NCBI GenBank assembly: GCA_024684065.1
Contig: JAIKXO010000209.1
Coordinates: 1-64,000, forward strand
From: Lachnospiraceae bacterium
Lineage (GTDB): Bacteria; Bacillota_A; Clostridia; Lachnospirales; Lachnospiraceae
Direction: 5' to 3'
DNA length: 64,000 nucleotides
A program made the position numbers and the translations under genes. Every line of letters starts with the position of its first letter. The stretch's first letter is position 1. Positions 17,178-28,452 of this stretch are shown here, piece by piece. The notes beneath the pieces are model-generated. The model worked only from the letters and a program-made list of their open reading frames with translations. It was not told the DNA's origin and made no database searches.

Positions 17178-17234
17178 ATCGGCACGAACTAAAGTTCGTG
17201 CCTAAGCGCACGATCTACTGCGTAAATCGGTGCA
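17178..17234 (+). repeat. Palindromic repeat family A, copy upstream of glmS
   Basis: It contains GGCACGAACTAAAGTTCGTGCC and a CGATCTACTGCGTAAATCGG hairpin joined by TAAGCGCA. This is a variant of the GGCATAAAC consensus found at many sites in the window. Confidence 0.75.
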
Positions 17235-17237
17235 GAG

Positions 17238-17327
17238 CGGAAATGATTCGGTCTGTAAAACAGACCGAATCGGCACGAACTAAAGTTCGTGCCTAAGCAC
17301 ACGATTTGCTTCGCAAATCGGTGCAGG
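17238..17327 (+). repeat. Palindromic repeat family A, second copy abutting the glmS ribosome binding site
   Basis: Three stems are stacked: GATTCGGTCTG/CAGACCGAATC, GGCACGAAC/GTTCGTGCC and CGATTTG/CAAATCG. It ends 13 nt before the glmS ATG. It can be read in frame with glmS (HTICFANRCR) and can mislead start prediction. Confidence 0.78.
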
Positions 17328-17339
17328 AAGGAGGGGAAG

Positions 17340-19268
17340 ATGTGCGGAATTGTTGGATTTACGGGACACAGACAGGCGGCGGATATTCTGCTTGAGGGGC
17401 TTTCGAAGCTGGAATACAGGGGCTATGACTCCGCGGGGATCGCAGTCCTTAATGAGCAGGGTACGGCCCGGATGGTTAAGGCCACAGGAAAGCTTGTCAA
17501 TCTGATCGAGAAGACGGGCAAGGGGAAAATGCTTCCCGGATGCTGCGGGATCGGCCATACGAGATGGGCGACGCATGGAGAGCCGAATGAAATAAACGCC
17601 CATCCGCATTTGAGCGGGGATTTTCACGAGAATGAATCGGACTATACGGAAACAGACGTAATAGGCGTTCATAACGGTATCATCGAGAATTACGAGGAGC
17701 TTAAGGAAAAGCTTCTGCGCCATGACTACCGGTTTTACAGCGATACCGATACAGAGGTCGTTATCAAGATTGTCGACTATTACTATAAAAAGTATAAGAT
17801 GGGCCCCATAGATGCGATAAACCGTATGATGGTGAGGGTCAGGGGGAGCTACGCCCTTGCGCTTATGTTTAAGGACTATCCCGGCGAAATATATGCGGCG
17901 AGAAAGGACAGCCCGATGATCATCGGAGTCTCCGGAGACGAAGCTTTTTTAGCCTCCGATGTGACGGCGATGCTCAATCATACGAGAAGGGTATATTATA
18001 TCGGCAATCTTCAGGCGGCAAGACTTCTCCCGGGAGAAGTGCATTTCTTTGACCTTAACGGCGATGAGATCACGATTGAAGAATCAGAGGTCACATGGGA
18101 TGTAAAAGGTGCTGAAAAGGGCGGGTTCGAGCATTTTATGATGAAGGAGATCCATGAACAGCCCGAAGCGGTGCGAAACACGCTCGACAGCATCATAAGA
18201 AGGCAGGAACCTTCGGAACCTGGGGGAGGGGACGGACCGGAACGGTTCAGGACCGAAAACGGTTATGAGATCGATTTTAGCGCGGCAGGCCTTACGGATG
18301 ATTATCTTAAGGCAGTCGGAGCCATATATATCGTTGCCTGCGGTTCGGCCTGGCATGTGGGAATGACCGCGCAGTATGTCCTTGAGGACATGGCGGAAAT
18401 ACCGGTCAGGGTAGAGCTTGCATCCGAGTTTCGTTACCGGAAGATCCTGCCCGACGAAAACGCCCTTGTGATCCTTATATCGCAATCAGGCGAGACAGCG
18501 GACAGTCTGGAGGCGCTCAGGATCTCAAAGAAGAACGGTCTCAAAACTCTCGGAATAGTGAACGTGGAAGGCTCAAGCATAGCGAGGGAGGCGGATAACG
18601 TGCTCTATACCAAGGCGGGGCCGGAGATAGCGGTTGCCACGACAAAAGCGTTTTCCTCCCAGCTTGTCATGATGTATATGCTTGCCGTCAAGCTGGGATA
18701 TATAAAGAACAGGATGGATGCCATCAAGTATCAGGCTTATATCGGGGAGCTTAAGGCTCTGCCGGATAAGATCTCTTCGATCCTCGGAGACCAGGAGAGG
18801 CTTCAGTGGATAGCGTCCAAATATTCCAATACAAAAGACGCCTTTTTCATCGGAAGAGGCGCGGATTATGCGATAAGCATGGAAGGGAGCCTGAAGCTTA
18901 AGGAGATAACCTACATCCACAGTGAGGCTTATGCGGCGGGAGAGCTTAAGCACGGCACGATAAGCCTTATCGAGGATCATACGCCCGTGGTCGGCGTCCT
19001 CGTACAGAAGCCGCTCATAGAAAAGACACTCAGCAATATGAAGGAGTGCAGGGCGAGAGGCGCTTACCTGATAGGAATAACGAACGACCGGAGCGATACT
19101 GTGAAGGACAGTCTTGACTATCTGATAAGCATACCTGTTACCGACGATCATTTTTCGGGGATCCTTGCCGTAGTCCCGCTTCAGCTGTTTGGATACTATA
19201 TAAGCGTCGCAAAGGGACTGGACGTTGACAAACCAAGGAACCTCGCAAAGAGCGTGACCGTGGAGTAA
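17340..19268 (+). CDS. glmS: Glutamine-fructose-6-phosphate aminotransferase (isomerising)
   Basis: This enzyme makes glucosamine-6-phosphate, the entry step to cell-wall amino sugars, using glutamine. The start at 17340 gives MCGIVGFTG with the class II nucleophile cysteine, and follows GGAAGGAGG. The glutaminase domain includes HTRWATHGEP and HNGIIENYEEL. The two SIS domains include CGSAWHVG, ISQSGETADS and TTKAFSSQ. The C-terminal tail ends LAKSVTVE as usual. At 642 aa it is about 30 residues longer than most, owing to a linker insertion near residues 290-320 (EPSEPGGGDGPE). No glmS ribozyme was recognised upstream. Confidence 0.95.
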   Translation: MCGIVGFTGHRQAADILLEGLSKLEYRGYDSAGIAVLNEQGTARMVKATGKLVNLIEKTGKGKMLPGCCGIGHTRWATHGEPNEINAHPHLSGDFHENESDYTETDVIGVHNGIIENYEELKEKLLRHDYRFYSDTDTEVVIKIVDYYYKKYKMGPIDAINRMMVRVRGSYALALMFKDYPGEIYAARKDSPMIIGVSGDEAFLASDVTAMLNHTRRVYYIGNLQAARLLPGEVHFFDLNGDEITIEESEVTWDVKGAEKGGFEHFMMKEIHEQPEAVRNTLDSIIRRQEPSEPGGGDGPERFRTENGYEIDFSAAGLTDDYLKAVGAIYIVACGSAWHVGMTAQYVLEDMAEIPVRVELASEFRYRKILPDENALVILISQSGETADSLEALRISKKNGLKTLGIVNVEGSSIAREADNVLYTKAGPEIAVATTKAFSSQLVMMYMLAVKLGYIKNRMDAIKYQAYIGELKALPDKISSILGDQERLQWIASKYSNTKDAFFIGRGADYAISMEGSLKLKEITYIHSEAYAAGELKHGTISLIEDHTPVVGVLVQKPLIEKTLSNMKECRARGAYLIGITNDRSDTVKDSLDYLISIPVTDDHFSGILAVVPLQLFGYYISVAKGLDVDKPRNLAKSVTVE

Positions 19269-19385
19269 GCGACAGTGTGCAGATTCCGGCCGTTTTGTGT
19301 AAGCCTTGCCGGTGCAGGTTATTCAGCGCGGCGGAAGACTGTTTTATGAATAAGTGTGATAACAGAAGAAGGATGAACAGTTCAT

Positions 19386-20918
19386 ATGGAAAAGATTCTG
19401 GTCCTGGATTTCGGCGGTCAGTATAACCAGCTGATCGCCCGTAAGGTAAGGGAACATCATGTATATGCGGAAATAAAGCCGTACAGCATTATAAGCCCCG
19501 GGGAGATCGCAGACGGCGGATATAAGGGCATCATCTTCACCGGCGGTCCTTATAATGTTTATGAGGAGACCTCGCCTCATTATCCGGAGGAGATTCTGGA
19601 TATTGGCATACCGATACTCGGCATCTGCTATGGGGCGCAGCTTATAAGCTTTATGGCAGGAGGGGAAGTGTCCTCTGCGGGTTCGGCGGGAGAATACGGG
19701 AAGATAGGGCTTAAGGCTCAGGAGACAGAGCTTTTCAGGGATGTGCGGGAAGAGAGCATATGCTGGATGAGCCATACGGACCGTATAGTTAAGGAGCCTG
19801 CCGGTTACAGGATAACCGCTTCCACTGATCAATGTCCCTGCGCTGCGATGGAGAATGATGAAAAAAAGATATACGCTGTCCAGTTCCATCCGGAGGTTAC
19901 CCATACCGAGTACGGAAAACAGATCTTTCATAACTTCCTCTTTAATATATGCGGCTGCAAAGGAGACTGGCAGGCAGCTGATTTTGCGAAAGAACAGATA
20001 GAAAAGTACAGTAAGGAGCTGTCCGGAAAAAGGGTGCTTCTGGCCCTGTCGGGAGGGGTGGATTCGACCGTCGCCGCAGTCCTTCTTAATAAGGCCATAG
20101 GGCATGATCTTATATGCGTGTTCGTGGATCACGGGCTTCTTCGGAAGAATGAGGGCGATCAGGTTGAAAAGATCCTCATGAAGGATATGGGACTGAATCT
20201 CATACGCTGCAATGCTTCCGACCGGTTCCTTGACAGGCTTAAGGGTATTACGGAGCCGGAGGAGAAACGAAAGATCATAGGAGAGGAGTTCATCCGGGTT
20301 TTTGAGGAAGAAGCCCTGAAAGCAGGGAATATCGATATACTGGCTCAGGGGACGATATATCCCGACATAATAGAAAGCGGGAAGGGAGATTCCGCGGTGA
20401 TAAAGAGCCATCATAATGTCGGCGGCCTTCCGGACACAATGTCCTTTGAGAGGATCATCGAGCCTTTAAGATATTTCTTTAAGGATGAGGTAAGGGCGGT
20501 CGGGACCATGCTCGGCATACCCGAGGCGCTCGTGTGGAGACAGCCTTTCCCGGGACCGGGACTTTCGGTGCGCGTGATCGGGGATATAACCCGGGAAAAG
20601 CTTGAGATATTGAGGGAGGCGGATGCCATTTTCAGGGAAGAGGTGACAAAGGAACCTTCAGTACAGAGGCCTGACCAGTATTTTGCGGTGCTTACGAATT
20701 CATACAGCGTCGGAGTCAAGGGAGATGCCAGGGTCTATGGACACGTTATAGCCTTAAGGGCGGTTACTACGGATGATTTCATGACAGCGGACTGGACAAA
20801 GCTGCCTTACGAAGTCCTTGAAAGGGCAGGCAGCAGGATAACGAATGAGGTACCCTCAGTGTCAAGGGTCGTCTATGATATTACATCTAAACCTCCGGGA
20901 ACGGTGGAGTGGGAGTGA
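19386..20918 (+). CDS. guaA: GMP synthase (glutamine-hydrolysing)
   Basis: This enzyme aminates XMP to GMP with glutamine and ATP. The class I amidotransferase has GICYGAQ (C about 81) and QFHPEVTH. The ATP-pyrophosphatase has [11 protein letters not shown] (about 220). The dimerisation domain includes [12 protein letters not shown] and ends [10 protein letters not shown], the canonical C-terminus. The length of 510 aa is normal. It is separated from glmS by 117 nt and leads directly into pyrG (3-nt gap), so the two are co-transcribed. Confidence 0.96.
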   Translation: MEKILVLDFGGQYNQLIARKVREHHVYAEIKPYSIISPGEIADGGYKGIIFTGGPYNVYEETSPHYPEEILDIGIPILGICYGAQLISFMAGGEVSSAGSAGEYGKIGLKAQETELFRDVREESICWMSHTDRIVKEPAGYRITASTDQCPCAAMENDEKKIYAVQFHPEVTHTEYGKQIFHNFLFNICGCKGDWQAADFAKEQIEKYSKELSGKRVLLALSGGVDSTVAAVLLNKAIGHDLICVFVDHGLLRKNEGDQVEKILMKDMGLNLIRCNASDRFLDRLKGITEPEEKRKIIGEEFIRVFEEEALKAGNIDILAQGTIYPDIIESGKGDSAVIKSHHNVGGLPDTMSFERIIEPLRYFFKDEVRAVGTMLGIPEALVWRQPFPGPGLSVRVIGDITREKLEILREADAIFREEVTKEPSVQRPDQYFAVLTNSYSVGVKGDARVYGHVIALRAVTTDDFMTADWTKLPYEVLERAGSRITNEVPSVSRVVYDITSKPPGTVEWE

Positions 20919-22535
<1,617 letters not shown>

Positions 22536-22536
22536 C

Positions 22537-23640
22537 ATGGACTTTGACAGAAAGCTTATCTTAGAGGACGGAAGCGAGTATCCCGGAAAGGGCTTCGGAG
22601 CTTATGTCACGAAGGTCTGCGAGATCGTGTTCAACACATCGATGACGGGCTATCAGGAGATCATTTCGGATCCTTCCTATACAGACCAGGCTGTTGTTAT
22701 GTCATATCCCCTTATAGGGAATTACGGCGTGGCCGATGAGGATTTTGAAAGCAGGGAGATCACTCCTTCGGCGCTGATCGTAAGGGATATCAATGAGAAC
22801 CCGTCAAACTTCAGATGGGCAAAGACCCTGCCGGAGCTGCTTGAAGAAGCTGATATACCGGGTATCTCGGGTATAGATACAAGAAAGCTTGTAAGAAATA
22901 TCCGCGAACGCGGGACCATGAGATGCATTATCACTGACAGGGAGGTTTCCGTTTCAGAGGGGCTTAAGGAAATTGAAAGGACCGTGATCCCTCACGATGC
23001 GGTAAAAAGGAGCAGCTGCCTGAAAAAGCGATACAGCCGCACCTCAAATCCTCTCTTTAACGTGGTCGCCATAGACTGCGGAATGAAAACGAACATCATA
23101 AGGATGCTAAATAAAAACAGGTGTAATGTTACCATCGTGCCTTATGATACGAATGCGGAAGAGATCCTTTCCCTGCATCCGGACGGAGTGTTCATATCAA
23201 ACGGTCCGGGGGATCCAAAAGACGTACCGGAGGTGATAGAGACCCTTAAGTGTCTGAGGGGAAAAATCCCGATGTTCGGGATCTGCCTCGGACATCAGCT
23301 CCTTGCGCTTTCCTATGGAGCAGGGACCTATAAGCTTAAATTCGGTCACAGAGGGGGAAACCATCCCGTGCGCGAGCTTCGGACAGGGAAGATCGAGATA
23401 ACAAGCCAGAACCACAGCTATGCGGTGGATGAAAGATCTCTTGGGGGAACCGGACTTTCGGTATCTCATATAAATATCCTCGATAATACGGTGGAAGGCT
23501 TAGAATGCGTCAAAGACAGGGTATTTTCCGTTCAGTATCATCCGGAGAGCGCTCCGGGACCGCAGGATTCCAGGCACCTTTTTGAAAGATTTACAGAGCT
23601 TATGAAAAAGGAGAATGCGCAAAATGCCGAAGCGCACTGA
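22537..23640 (+). CDS. carA: Carbamoyl-phosphate synthase, small (glutaminase) subunit
   Basis: This subunit delivers ammonia from glutamine to CarB for carbamoyl phosphate, the precursor of arginine and pyrimidines. The N-terminal CPSase small-chain domain (GSEYPGKGFGAYV, FNTSMTGYQEI) is followed by the class I amidotransferase, with NGPGDPKDVP, FGICLGHQLLAL, TSQNHSYAV and QYHPESAPGP. It has 367 aa. The start at 22537 is fixed by the AGGAGG inside the pyrG tail. The gene overlaps the start of carB by 17 nt. Confidence 0.95.
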   Translation: MDFDRKLILEDGSEYPGKGFGAYVTKVCEIVFNTSMTGYQEIISDPSYTDQAVVMSYPLIGNYGVADEDFESREITPSALIVRDINENPSNFRWAKTLPELLEEADIPGISGIDTRKLVRNIRERGTMRCIITDREVSVSEGLKEIERTVIPHDAVKRSSCLKKRYSRTSNPLFNVVAIDCGMKTNIIRMLNKNRCNVTIVPYDTNAEEILSLHPDGVFISNGPGDPKDVPEVIETLKCLRGKIPMFGICLGHQLLALSYGAGTYKLKFGHRGGNHPVRELRTGKIEITSQNHSYAVDERSLGGTGLSVSHINILDNTVEGLECVKDRVFSVQYHPESAPGPQDSRHLFERFTELMKKENAQNAEAH

Positions 23641-26600
23641 TATAAAAAAAGTACTGGTAATAGGTTCCGGTCCCATAGTCATAGGACAGGCCGCAGAGTT
23701 TGACTATGCGGGGACACAGGCCTGTCTTGCCCTGAAGGAAGAGGGCTATGAGGTGATACTTGCCAATTCCAACCCTGCGACCATAATGACGGATAATTCC
23801 ATTGCGGACAAGGTCTACATGGAGCCGCTGACACTTGAATACATGGCGCGTATCTGCCGTTATGAGAGGCCGGACGCGATCATTCCGGGGATAGGAGGGC
23901 AGACCGGGCTCAACTTATCGCTCCTGCTTTATGACAAGGGCGTGCTTTCCGAGTGCGAGATAGAACTGCTCGGGACCGATGCGGAGAGCATAAGGAGAGC
24001 CGAGGATCGTGAACAGTTTAAGAAGCTGTGCGAGGAGCTTTCCGAACCCGTGGTCCCGTCTGCTATCGCGCAAAGCGTGGAGGAAGGGCTTGAGGCGGCA
24101 GAGAAGATAGGCTATCCGGTCATTTTGAGGCCCGCCTTTACGCTTGGGGGAACAGGAGGCGGATTTGCGAATGATCCCGATGAAATGCGTGAAAGGATGA
24201 AGAACGCGCTTTCCGTCTCTCCCGTTGATCAGGTCCTTGTCGAGAAAAGCATCAAGGGCTATAAGGAGATCGAATACGAAGTGATGCGCGATGCCAACGA
24301 TACCGCCATCACTGTCTGCAGCATGGAAAATCTTGACCCGGTGGGGATCCATACCGGGGATTCCATTGTTGTCGCTCCATGCCAGACGCTTGCCAATAAA
24401 GAGTATCACATGCTCAGGGACAGCGCTCTTAAGATAATCAGGGCTCTTAAGATAAAAGGGGGCTGTAACGTCCAGTTTGCCCTCGACCCGGAATCCTTTG
24501 ACTATTATGTGATAGAGGTGAATCCCAGGGTATCAAGGTCTTCGGCCCTTGCCTCCAAAGCGAGCGGATATCCCATAGCAAGGGTGTCGGCAAAGATCGC
24601 CGTCGGGTTAAATCTCGATGAGATCCTTCTTGCGAACACCCCGGCCTGTTTCGAGCCGGCGCTTGATTATGTGGTCACAAAGATGCCGAGATTTCCTTTT
24701 GATAAGTTCACCCTGGCCTCGAATGAGCTTTCCACCCAGATGAAGGCCACAGGAGAAACCATGAGCATAGGCAGGACCATGGAGGAAAGCCTGCTCAAGG
24801 CGATCCGTTCGCTTGAGGACGGAAAGAACCATATACATCTTGAGAAATTCGATGTGAAGACCCTTTCGGATAAGGAGGGGAATGAGGGCAGGAAAGAAGC
24901 CGCAGATAAGCTGCTTAGGTATATCGGGGAGGGAACGGATGACAGGATTTACGCCATTTCAGAGCTTCTGTGGCTGGGCGTCGATCCCCATGTGATATAT
25001 GAAAGAACAAGGATCGATATGTTCTTTCTTGATAAGATAAAGAAGATCGTTGATTTTGAGATAAAGATCGAGAAGAATTGCATAAATGATTTGCCGGATA
25101 CCCCCGTGATCGGCCGGGAGCTTCTGCTCGAAGCAAAAAGGATGGGCTTTTCGGATTCCTATATCGGGGAGCTGACAGAATGCAGTGAAACCGATATCTG
25201 GCACCTCAGGAAAGAGTACGGGATCCGTCCCGTATACAAGATGATCGATACCTGCGCAAGCGAATTTAAGAGCTATGTTCCTTATTTTTACTCAACCTAT
25301 GAGGAGGAAAACGAATCCGTCGTTTCAGACAATAAGAAGATCATAGTCCTTGGTTCCGGTCCCATCAGGATAGGGCAGGGGGTGGAATTCGACTATTCCA
25401 CCGTGCATGCCGTAAAAACCATCCGCGGGCTGGGTTATGAGGCGATTGTTGTTAATAATAATCCGGAGACGGTCTCAACGGATTACTCCGTATCCGACAA
25501 GCTGTATTTCGAACCGCTCACACCCGAGGATATAATGAACATCGTTGATCTTGAAAAGCCGGAAGGGGTGATCACATCCCTCGGGGGGCAGACTGCGCTT
25601 AACCTTACAGAACCTCTTTCCAAAAGAGGGGTGAAGATCATCGGAACAGATCCTTTAGCGATATTCAGGGCTGAAGACCGGGATGCTTTTGAGAACGTCA
25701 TTAAGACGTTGGGAATACCGCATCCCGAGGGGATCGCGGTCACTGATATAGAAGCGGGAATAAGAGCGGCAGAGGAAATCGGATACCCTGTCCTGGTGAG
25801 GCCTTCCTTTGTGTTAGGCGGAAGAGCAATGGAGATCGTCGCGAACGAGGAAAGCTTAAGGATCTATCTGAAAAATGCTTTTGAGGCCGAAGAAGCGGGA
25901 CAGGCGGGGCCGGTGCTGGTCGATAAATATATCTACGGAAAAGAGGTTGAGGTGGATGCGGTCTGTGACGGGGAGAGCGTTTTTCTTCCCGGGATCATGG
26001 AGCTCGTGGAGCGGACCGGCGTGCATTCAGGAGACAGCATAAGTGTCTACCCGCCTTTTTCCATATCGCAGAAGGTTAAGGATACTATCAGTGAGTATAC
26101 GGAGATCCTGGGGACGGGAACAGGTATAAAAGGCCTCTTTAATATCCAGTTTATCGTAGACGGGAATGAGAATGTATATATAATAGAGGTGAACCCCAGA
26201 GCCTCAAGAAGCGTCCCCTTTCTGTCGAAATCAACGGGGATCCCGCTTGTGGACATAGCGACCAGGGTGATGCTCGGAGAAACGCTTAAAGAGCAGGGAC
26301 TGTCGGGAACTGTTCCTTCGGAAAAGGATTTCTGGTATGTGAAGGCACCGGCATTTTCCTTTGAAAAGCTTAACGGGATGGACGCATACCTGTCGCCTGA
26401 GATGAAATCGACAGGGGAGGCCATCGGATATGACAAAAGCCTTAAGAGGGCGCTGTATAAAGCCCTTCAGGCATCGGGCATAAAGATGAAGGAATATGGG
26501 ACGGTAATGGTGACCCTCGCCGATGAGGACAAGGAGGAAGCCCTTCCGCTCATAAGGCGATTTTATGAGCTTGGCTTTAATATAGAGGCCACGGTGGGGA

Positions 26601-26872
26601 CCGGAATGTTCTTAAAGGAGCATGGGATAAGGACCCGCATAAGGGGAAAGCTAAGTGACGGAAGCGATGAGATATTAAGATCCATAAGGGCCGGATATGT
26701 GAGCTATATCATTAATACACGGGCGATCCTTTCGGGAGTCCATTTTAAGGACGGGGCAGAGATCAGAAAATGCGCTATCCTGAACGGGGTCACGATGTTT
26801 ACGTCGCTTGACACCGTAAGGATTTTGCTTGATGTCCTCGAGGACATTTCACCGAGGATAAGCACTATTTAG
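23624..26872 (+). CDS. carB: Carbamoyl-phosphate synthase, large subunit
   Basis: This subunit makes carbamoyl phosphate from bicarbonate, ammonia and two ATP. Two homologous ATP-grasp halves are visible, each opening with a phosphate-binding stretch (IGSGPIVIGQAAEFDYAGTQ and LGSGPIRIGQGVEFDYSTVH). The C-terminal MGS-like allosteric domain covers about the last 140 residues. It has 1082 aa. I chose MPKRTDIKKV at 23624 rather than the ATG at 23615, because AAGGAG lies 10 nt from the former and almost touches the latter, and MPKRTDI is the usual family start. Confidence 0.95.
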   Translation: MPKRTDIKKVLVIGSGPIVIGQAAEFDYAGTQACLALKEEGYEVILANSNPATIMTDNSIADKVYMEPLTLEYMARICRYERPDAIIPGIGGQTGLNLSLLLYDKGVLSECEIELLGTDAESIRRAEDREQFKKLCEELSEPVVPSAIAQSVEEGLEAAEKIGYPVILRPAFTLGGTGGGFANDPDEMRERMKNALSVSPVDQVLVEKSIKGYKEIEYEVMRDANDTAITVCSMENLDPVGIHTGDSIVVAPCQTLANKEYHMLRDSALKIIRALKIKGGCNVQFALDPESFDYYVIEVNPRVSRSSALASKASGYPIARVSAKIAVGLNLDEILLANTPACFEPALDYVVTKMPRFPFDKFTLASNELSTQMKATGETMSIGRTMEESLLKAIRSLEDGKNHIHLEKFDVKTLSDKEGNEGRKEAADKLLRYIGEGTDDRIYAISELLWLGVDPHVIYERTRIDMFFLDKIKKIVDFEIKIEKNCINDLPDTPVIGRELLLEAKRMGFSDSYIGELTECSETDIWHLRKEYGIRPVYKMIDTCASEFKSYVPYFYSTYEEENESVVSDNKKIIVLGSGPIRIGQGVEFDYSTVHAVKTIRGLGYEAIVVNNNPETVSTDYSVSDKLYFEPLTPEDIMNIVDLEKPEGVITSLGGQTALNLTEPLSKRGVKIIGTDPLAIFRAEDRDAFENVIKTLGIPHPEGIAVTDIEAGIRAAEEIGYPVLVRPSFVLGGRAMEIVANEESLRIYLKNAFEAEEAGQAGPVLVDKYIYGKEVEVDAVCDGESVFLPGIMELVERTGVHSGDSISVYPPFSISQKVKDTISEYTEILGTGTGIKGLFNIQFIVDGNENVYIIEVNPRASRSVPFLSKSTGIPLVDIATRVMLGETLKEQGLSGTVPSEKDFWYVKAPAFSFEKLNGMDAYLSPEMKSTGEAIGYDKSLKRALYKALQASGIKMKEYGTVMVTLADEDKEEALPLIRRFYELGFNIEATVGTGMFLKEHGIRTRIRGKLSDGSDEILRSIRAGYVSYIINTRAILSGVHFKDGAEIRKCAILNGVTMFTSLDTVRILLDVLEDISPRISTI

Positions 26873-26884
26873 CGGTGACTGAGA

Positions 26885-26969
26885 TAATGATCCGGTCCGT
26901 CTTACGGACCGGATCGGCATAAACTGTGTTTATGCCTGAGTACACGATTTGCTTCGCAAATCGGTGCAG
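26885..26969 (+). repeat. Palindromic repeat family A, after carB
   Basis: A full three-stem copy: GATCCGGTCCG/CGGACCGGATC, GGCATAAAC/GTTTATGCC and CGATTTG/CAAATCG. It can be read as YTICFANRCR, the same peptide as upstream of glmS. Confidence 0.8.
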
Positions 26970-27090
26970 ACCAGGGCTTGTTTACGGCATGGCGGATGAT
27001 GCAGAGTGTATATCTGAGAATGGGGAAGTGACCGGCAGTAAGAGCCCGTATCAGCTGTATAAGCGGCAGAACCCTTTATATAAGGAGCCC

Positions 27091-27153
27091 CCGACTCTGA
27101 AGAGGGTATGTCAGATATTTCAGGGGCAAAACCCCCTTTCAATAGAGGAGGAA
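27091..27153 (+). repeat. Interspersed repeat family C, upstream of dapL
   Basis: CTCTGAAGAGGGTATGTCAG and a GGGGCAAAACCCC hairpin run into the dapL ribosome binding site. The same motif occurs twice in the helicase gene and, more loosely, before rmlA (51164-51223). Confidence 0.6.
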
Positions 27154-27159
27154 TGGAAC

Positions 27160-28377
27160 ATGGCTAAAATAAATCATAATTATATGAAGCTTCAGGGAAG
27201 CTATCTGTTTTCGGCGATAGGAAAAAAAGTCAGGGAATACGAGGCATCGCACCCCGATAAAAGGGTGATACGTCTCGGTATCGGGGATGTGACCCAGCCC
27301 ATCGCGCCGGAGATAATAAAGGCTCTTCATACAGCAGTTGACGAAATGGGAAGGGAGGAGACCTTTAAGGGCTATGCCCCGGATCTCGGCTATGAGTTCT
27401 TAAGGAGTGTGATCGCCCAAAAGGATTATAAGGAGAGAGGATGCGATATATCGCCGGATGAAATATTCATTTCTGACGGGGCGAAATGCGACTGCTCAAA
27501 CATCCAGGAGATCTTCGGGACGGATAACAGGATAGCGGTCCAGGATCCCGTATATCCCGTTTATGTGGATTCCAATGTTATGGCCGGAAGAACGGGACCG
27601 TATGATGAAGAACGTGGTCTGTATAAGGACGTGATCTATATGCCCTGCAGGGCGGAAACGGAATTTGCCCCGGAGCTCCCGAAGGAAGTGCCGGACCTTA
27701 TCTATCTGTGTTTTCCGAACAATCCGACAGGGGCCGTCATGAAGAAGGATGTGCTTCAGGACTGGGTGGATTATGCTGTTAAGAACGAAGCTGTCATCCT
27801 TTATGATGCCGCGTATGAAGCTTATATACATGAGGATGATGTGCCGCACAGCATCTATGAGTGCGAGGGCGCGAAGGAATGTGCGATAGAATTCCGCTCT
27901 TTTTCAAAGACGGCGGGATTTACGGGTCTGAGGCTGGGTTTTACGGTGATCCCAAAGGCTCTTAAGGCAGAGGGCGTGTCCTTATGGGACCTCTGGGCAA
28001 GGCGGCACGGGACAAAGTATAACGGGGCTCCCTATATCATCCAGAGGGCGGGTGAAGCGGTTTATTCGGAGCGCGGAAGAAAGCAGATAGAAGCACAGAT
28101 TTCATGGTATATGGAGAATGCCGGGATCATATCAGGAGGACTGAAGGAGGCGGGCTTTACCGTCTCGGGGGGTATAAATGCTCCGTATATCTGGCTCAGG
28201 ACTCCGGAAAACATGACAAGCTGGGAATTTTTTGATATCCTTTTGGAAAAAGCAAACGTAGTCGGTACTCCCGGCTCAGGCTTCGGGCCTAACGGGGAGC
28301 ATTATTTCAGGCTGACGGCATTTGGAGACAGGAAGGACACTACGGAGGCAGTGGCGCGGATAAAGAGCGTATTTTAG
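27160..28377 (+). CDS. dapL: LL-diaminopimelate aminotransferase
   Basis: This PLP enzyme converts tetrahydrodipicolinate directly to LL-diaminopimelate with glutamate as amino donor, for lysine and peptidoglycan. Fold-type I motifs are present: GDGAKCDCSNIQEIFG-like cofactor contacts, PNNPTGAV, and the PLP lysine in SFSKTAGFTGLRLGF. The 405-aa length fits DapL. The start at 27160 follows GAGGAGG. An in-frame extension to 26926 would translate repeats A and C and is rejected. Its place among glutamine and glutamate genes fits its use of glutamate. Confidence 0.94.
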   Translation: MAKINHNYMKLQGSYLFSAIGKKVREYEASHPDKRVIRLGIGDVTQPIAPEIIKALHTAVDEMGREETFKGYAPDLGYEFLRSVIAQKDYKERGCDISPDEIFISDGAKCDCSNIQEIFGTDNRIAVQDPVYPVYVDSNVMAGRTGPYDEERGLYKDVIYMPCRAETEFAPELPKEVPDLIYLCFPNNPTGAVMKKDVLQDWVDYAVKNEAVILYDAAYEAYIHEDDVPHSIYECEGAKECAIEFRSFSKTAGFTGLRLGFTVIPKALKAEGVSLWDLWARRHGTKYNGAPYIIQRAGEAVYSERGRKQIEAQISWYMENAGIISGGLKEAGFTVSGGINAPYIWLRTPENMTSWEFFDILLEKANVVGTPGSGFGPNGEHYFRLTAFGDRKDTTEAVARIKSVF

Positions 28378-28387
28378 AGAGAGTTAA

Positions 28388-28420
28388 AGCGCACTATTTG
28401 CTGCGCAGACCGGCGCAGTA
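28388..28420 (+). repeat. Partial palindromic repeat family A before glnA
   Basis: Only the last module is present: AGCGCACTATTTGCTGCGCA then GACCGGCGCA. Confidence 0.55.
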
Positions 28421-28452
28421 TACTGATTTGGTTATAAGGAGGCAGGCGGTTT

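Noticed and set aside
17167..17339. glmS ribozyme or riboswitch before glmS
   Set aside because: The space is filled with two family A repeats and shows no ribozyme core that I can recognise.
19344..20414. 356-aa minus-strand frame across guaA
   Set aside because: It is an antisense shadow of a well-conserved gene and has no protein-like motifs.
26926..27159. N-terminal extension of DapL beginning MFMPEYTICFANRCRPGL
   Set aside because: It translates repeat families A and C; a strong ribosome binding site and the usual DapL start lie at 27160.
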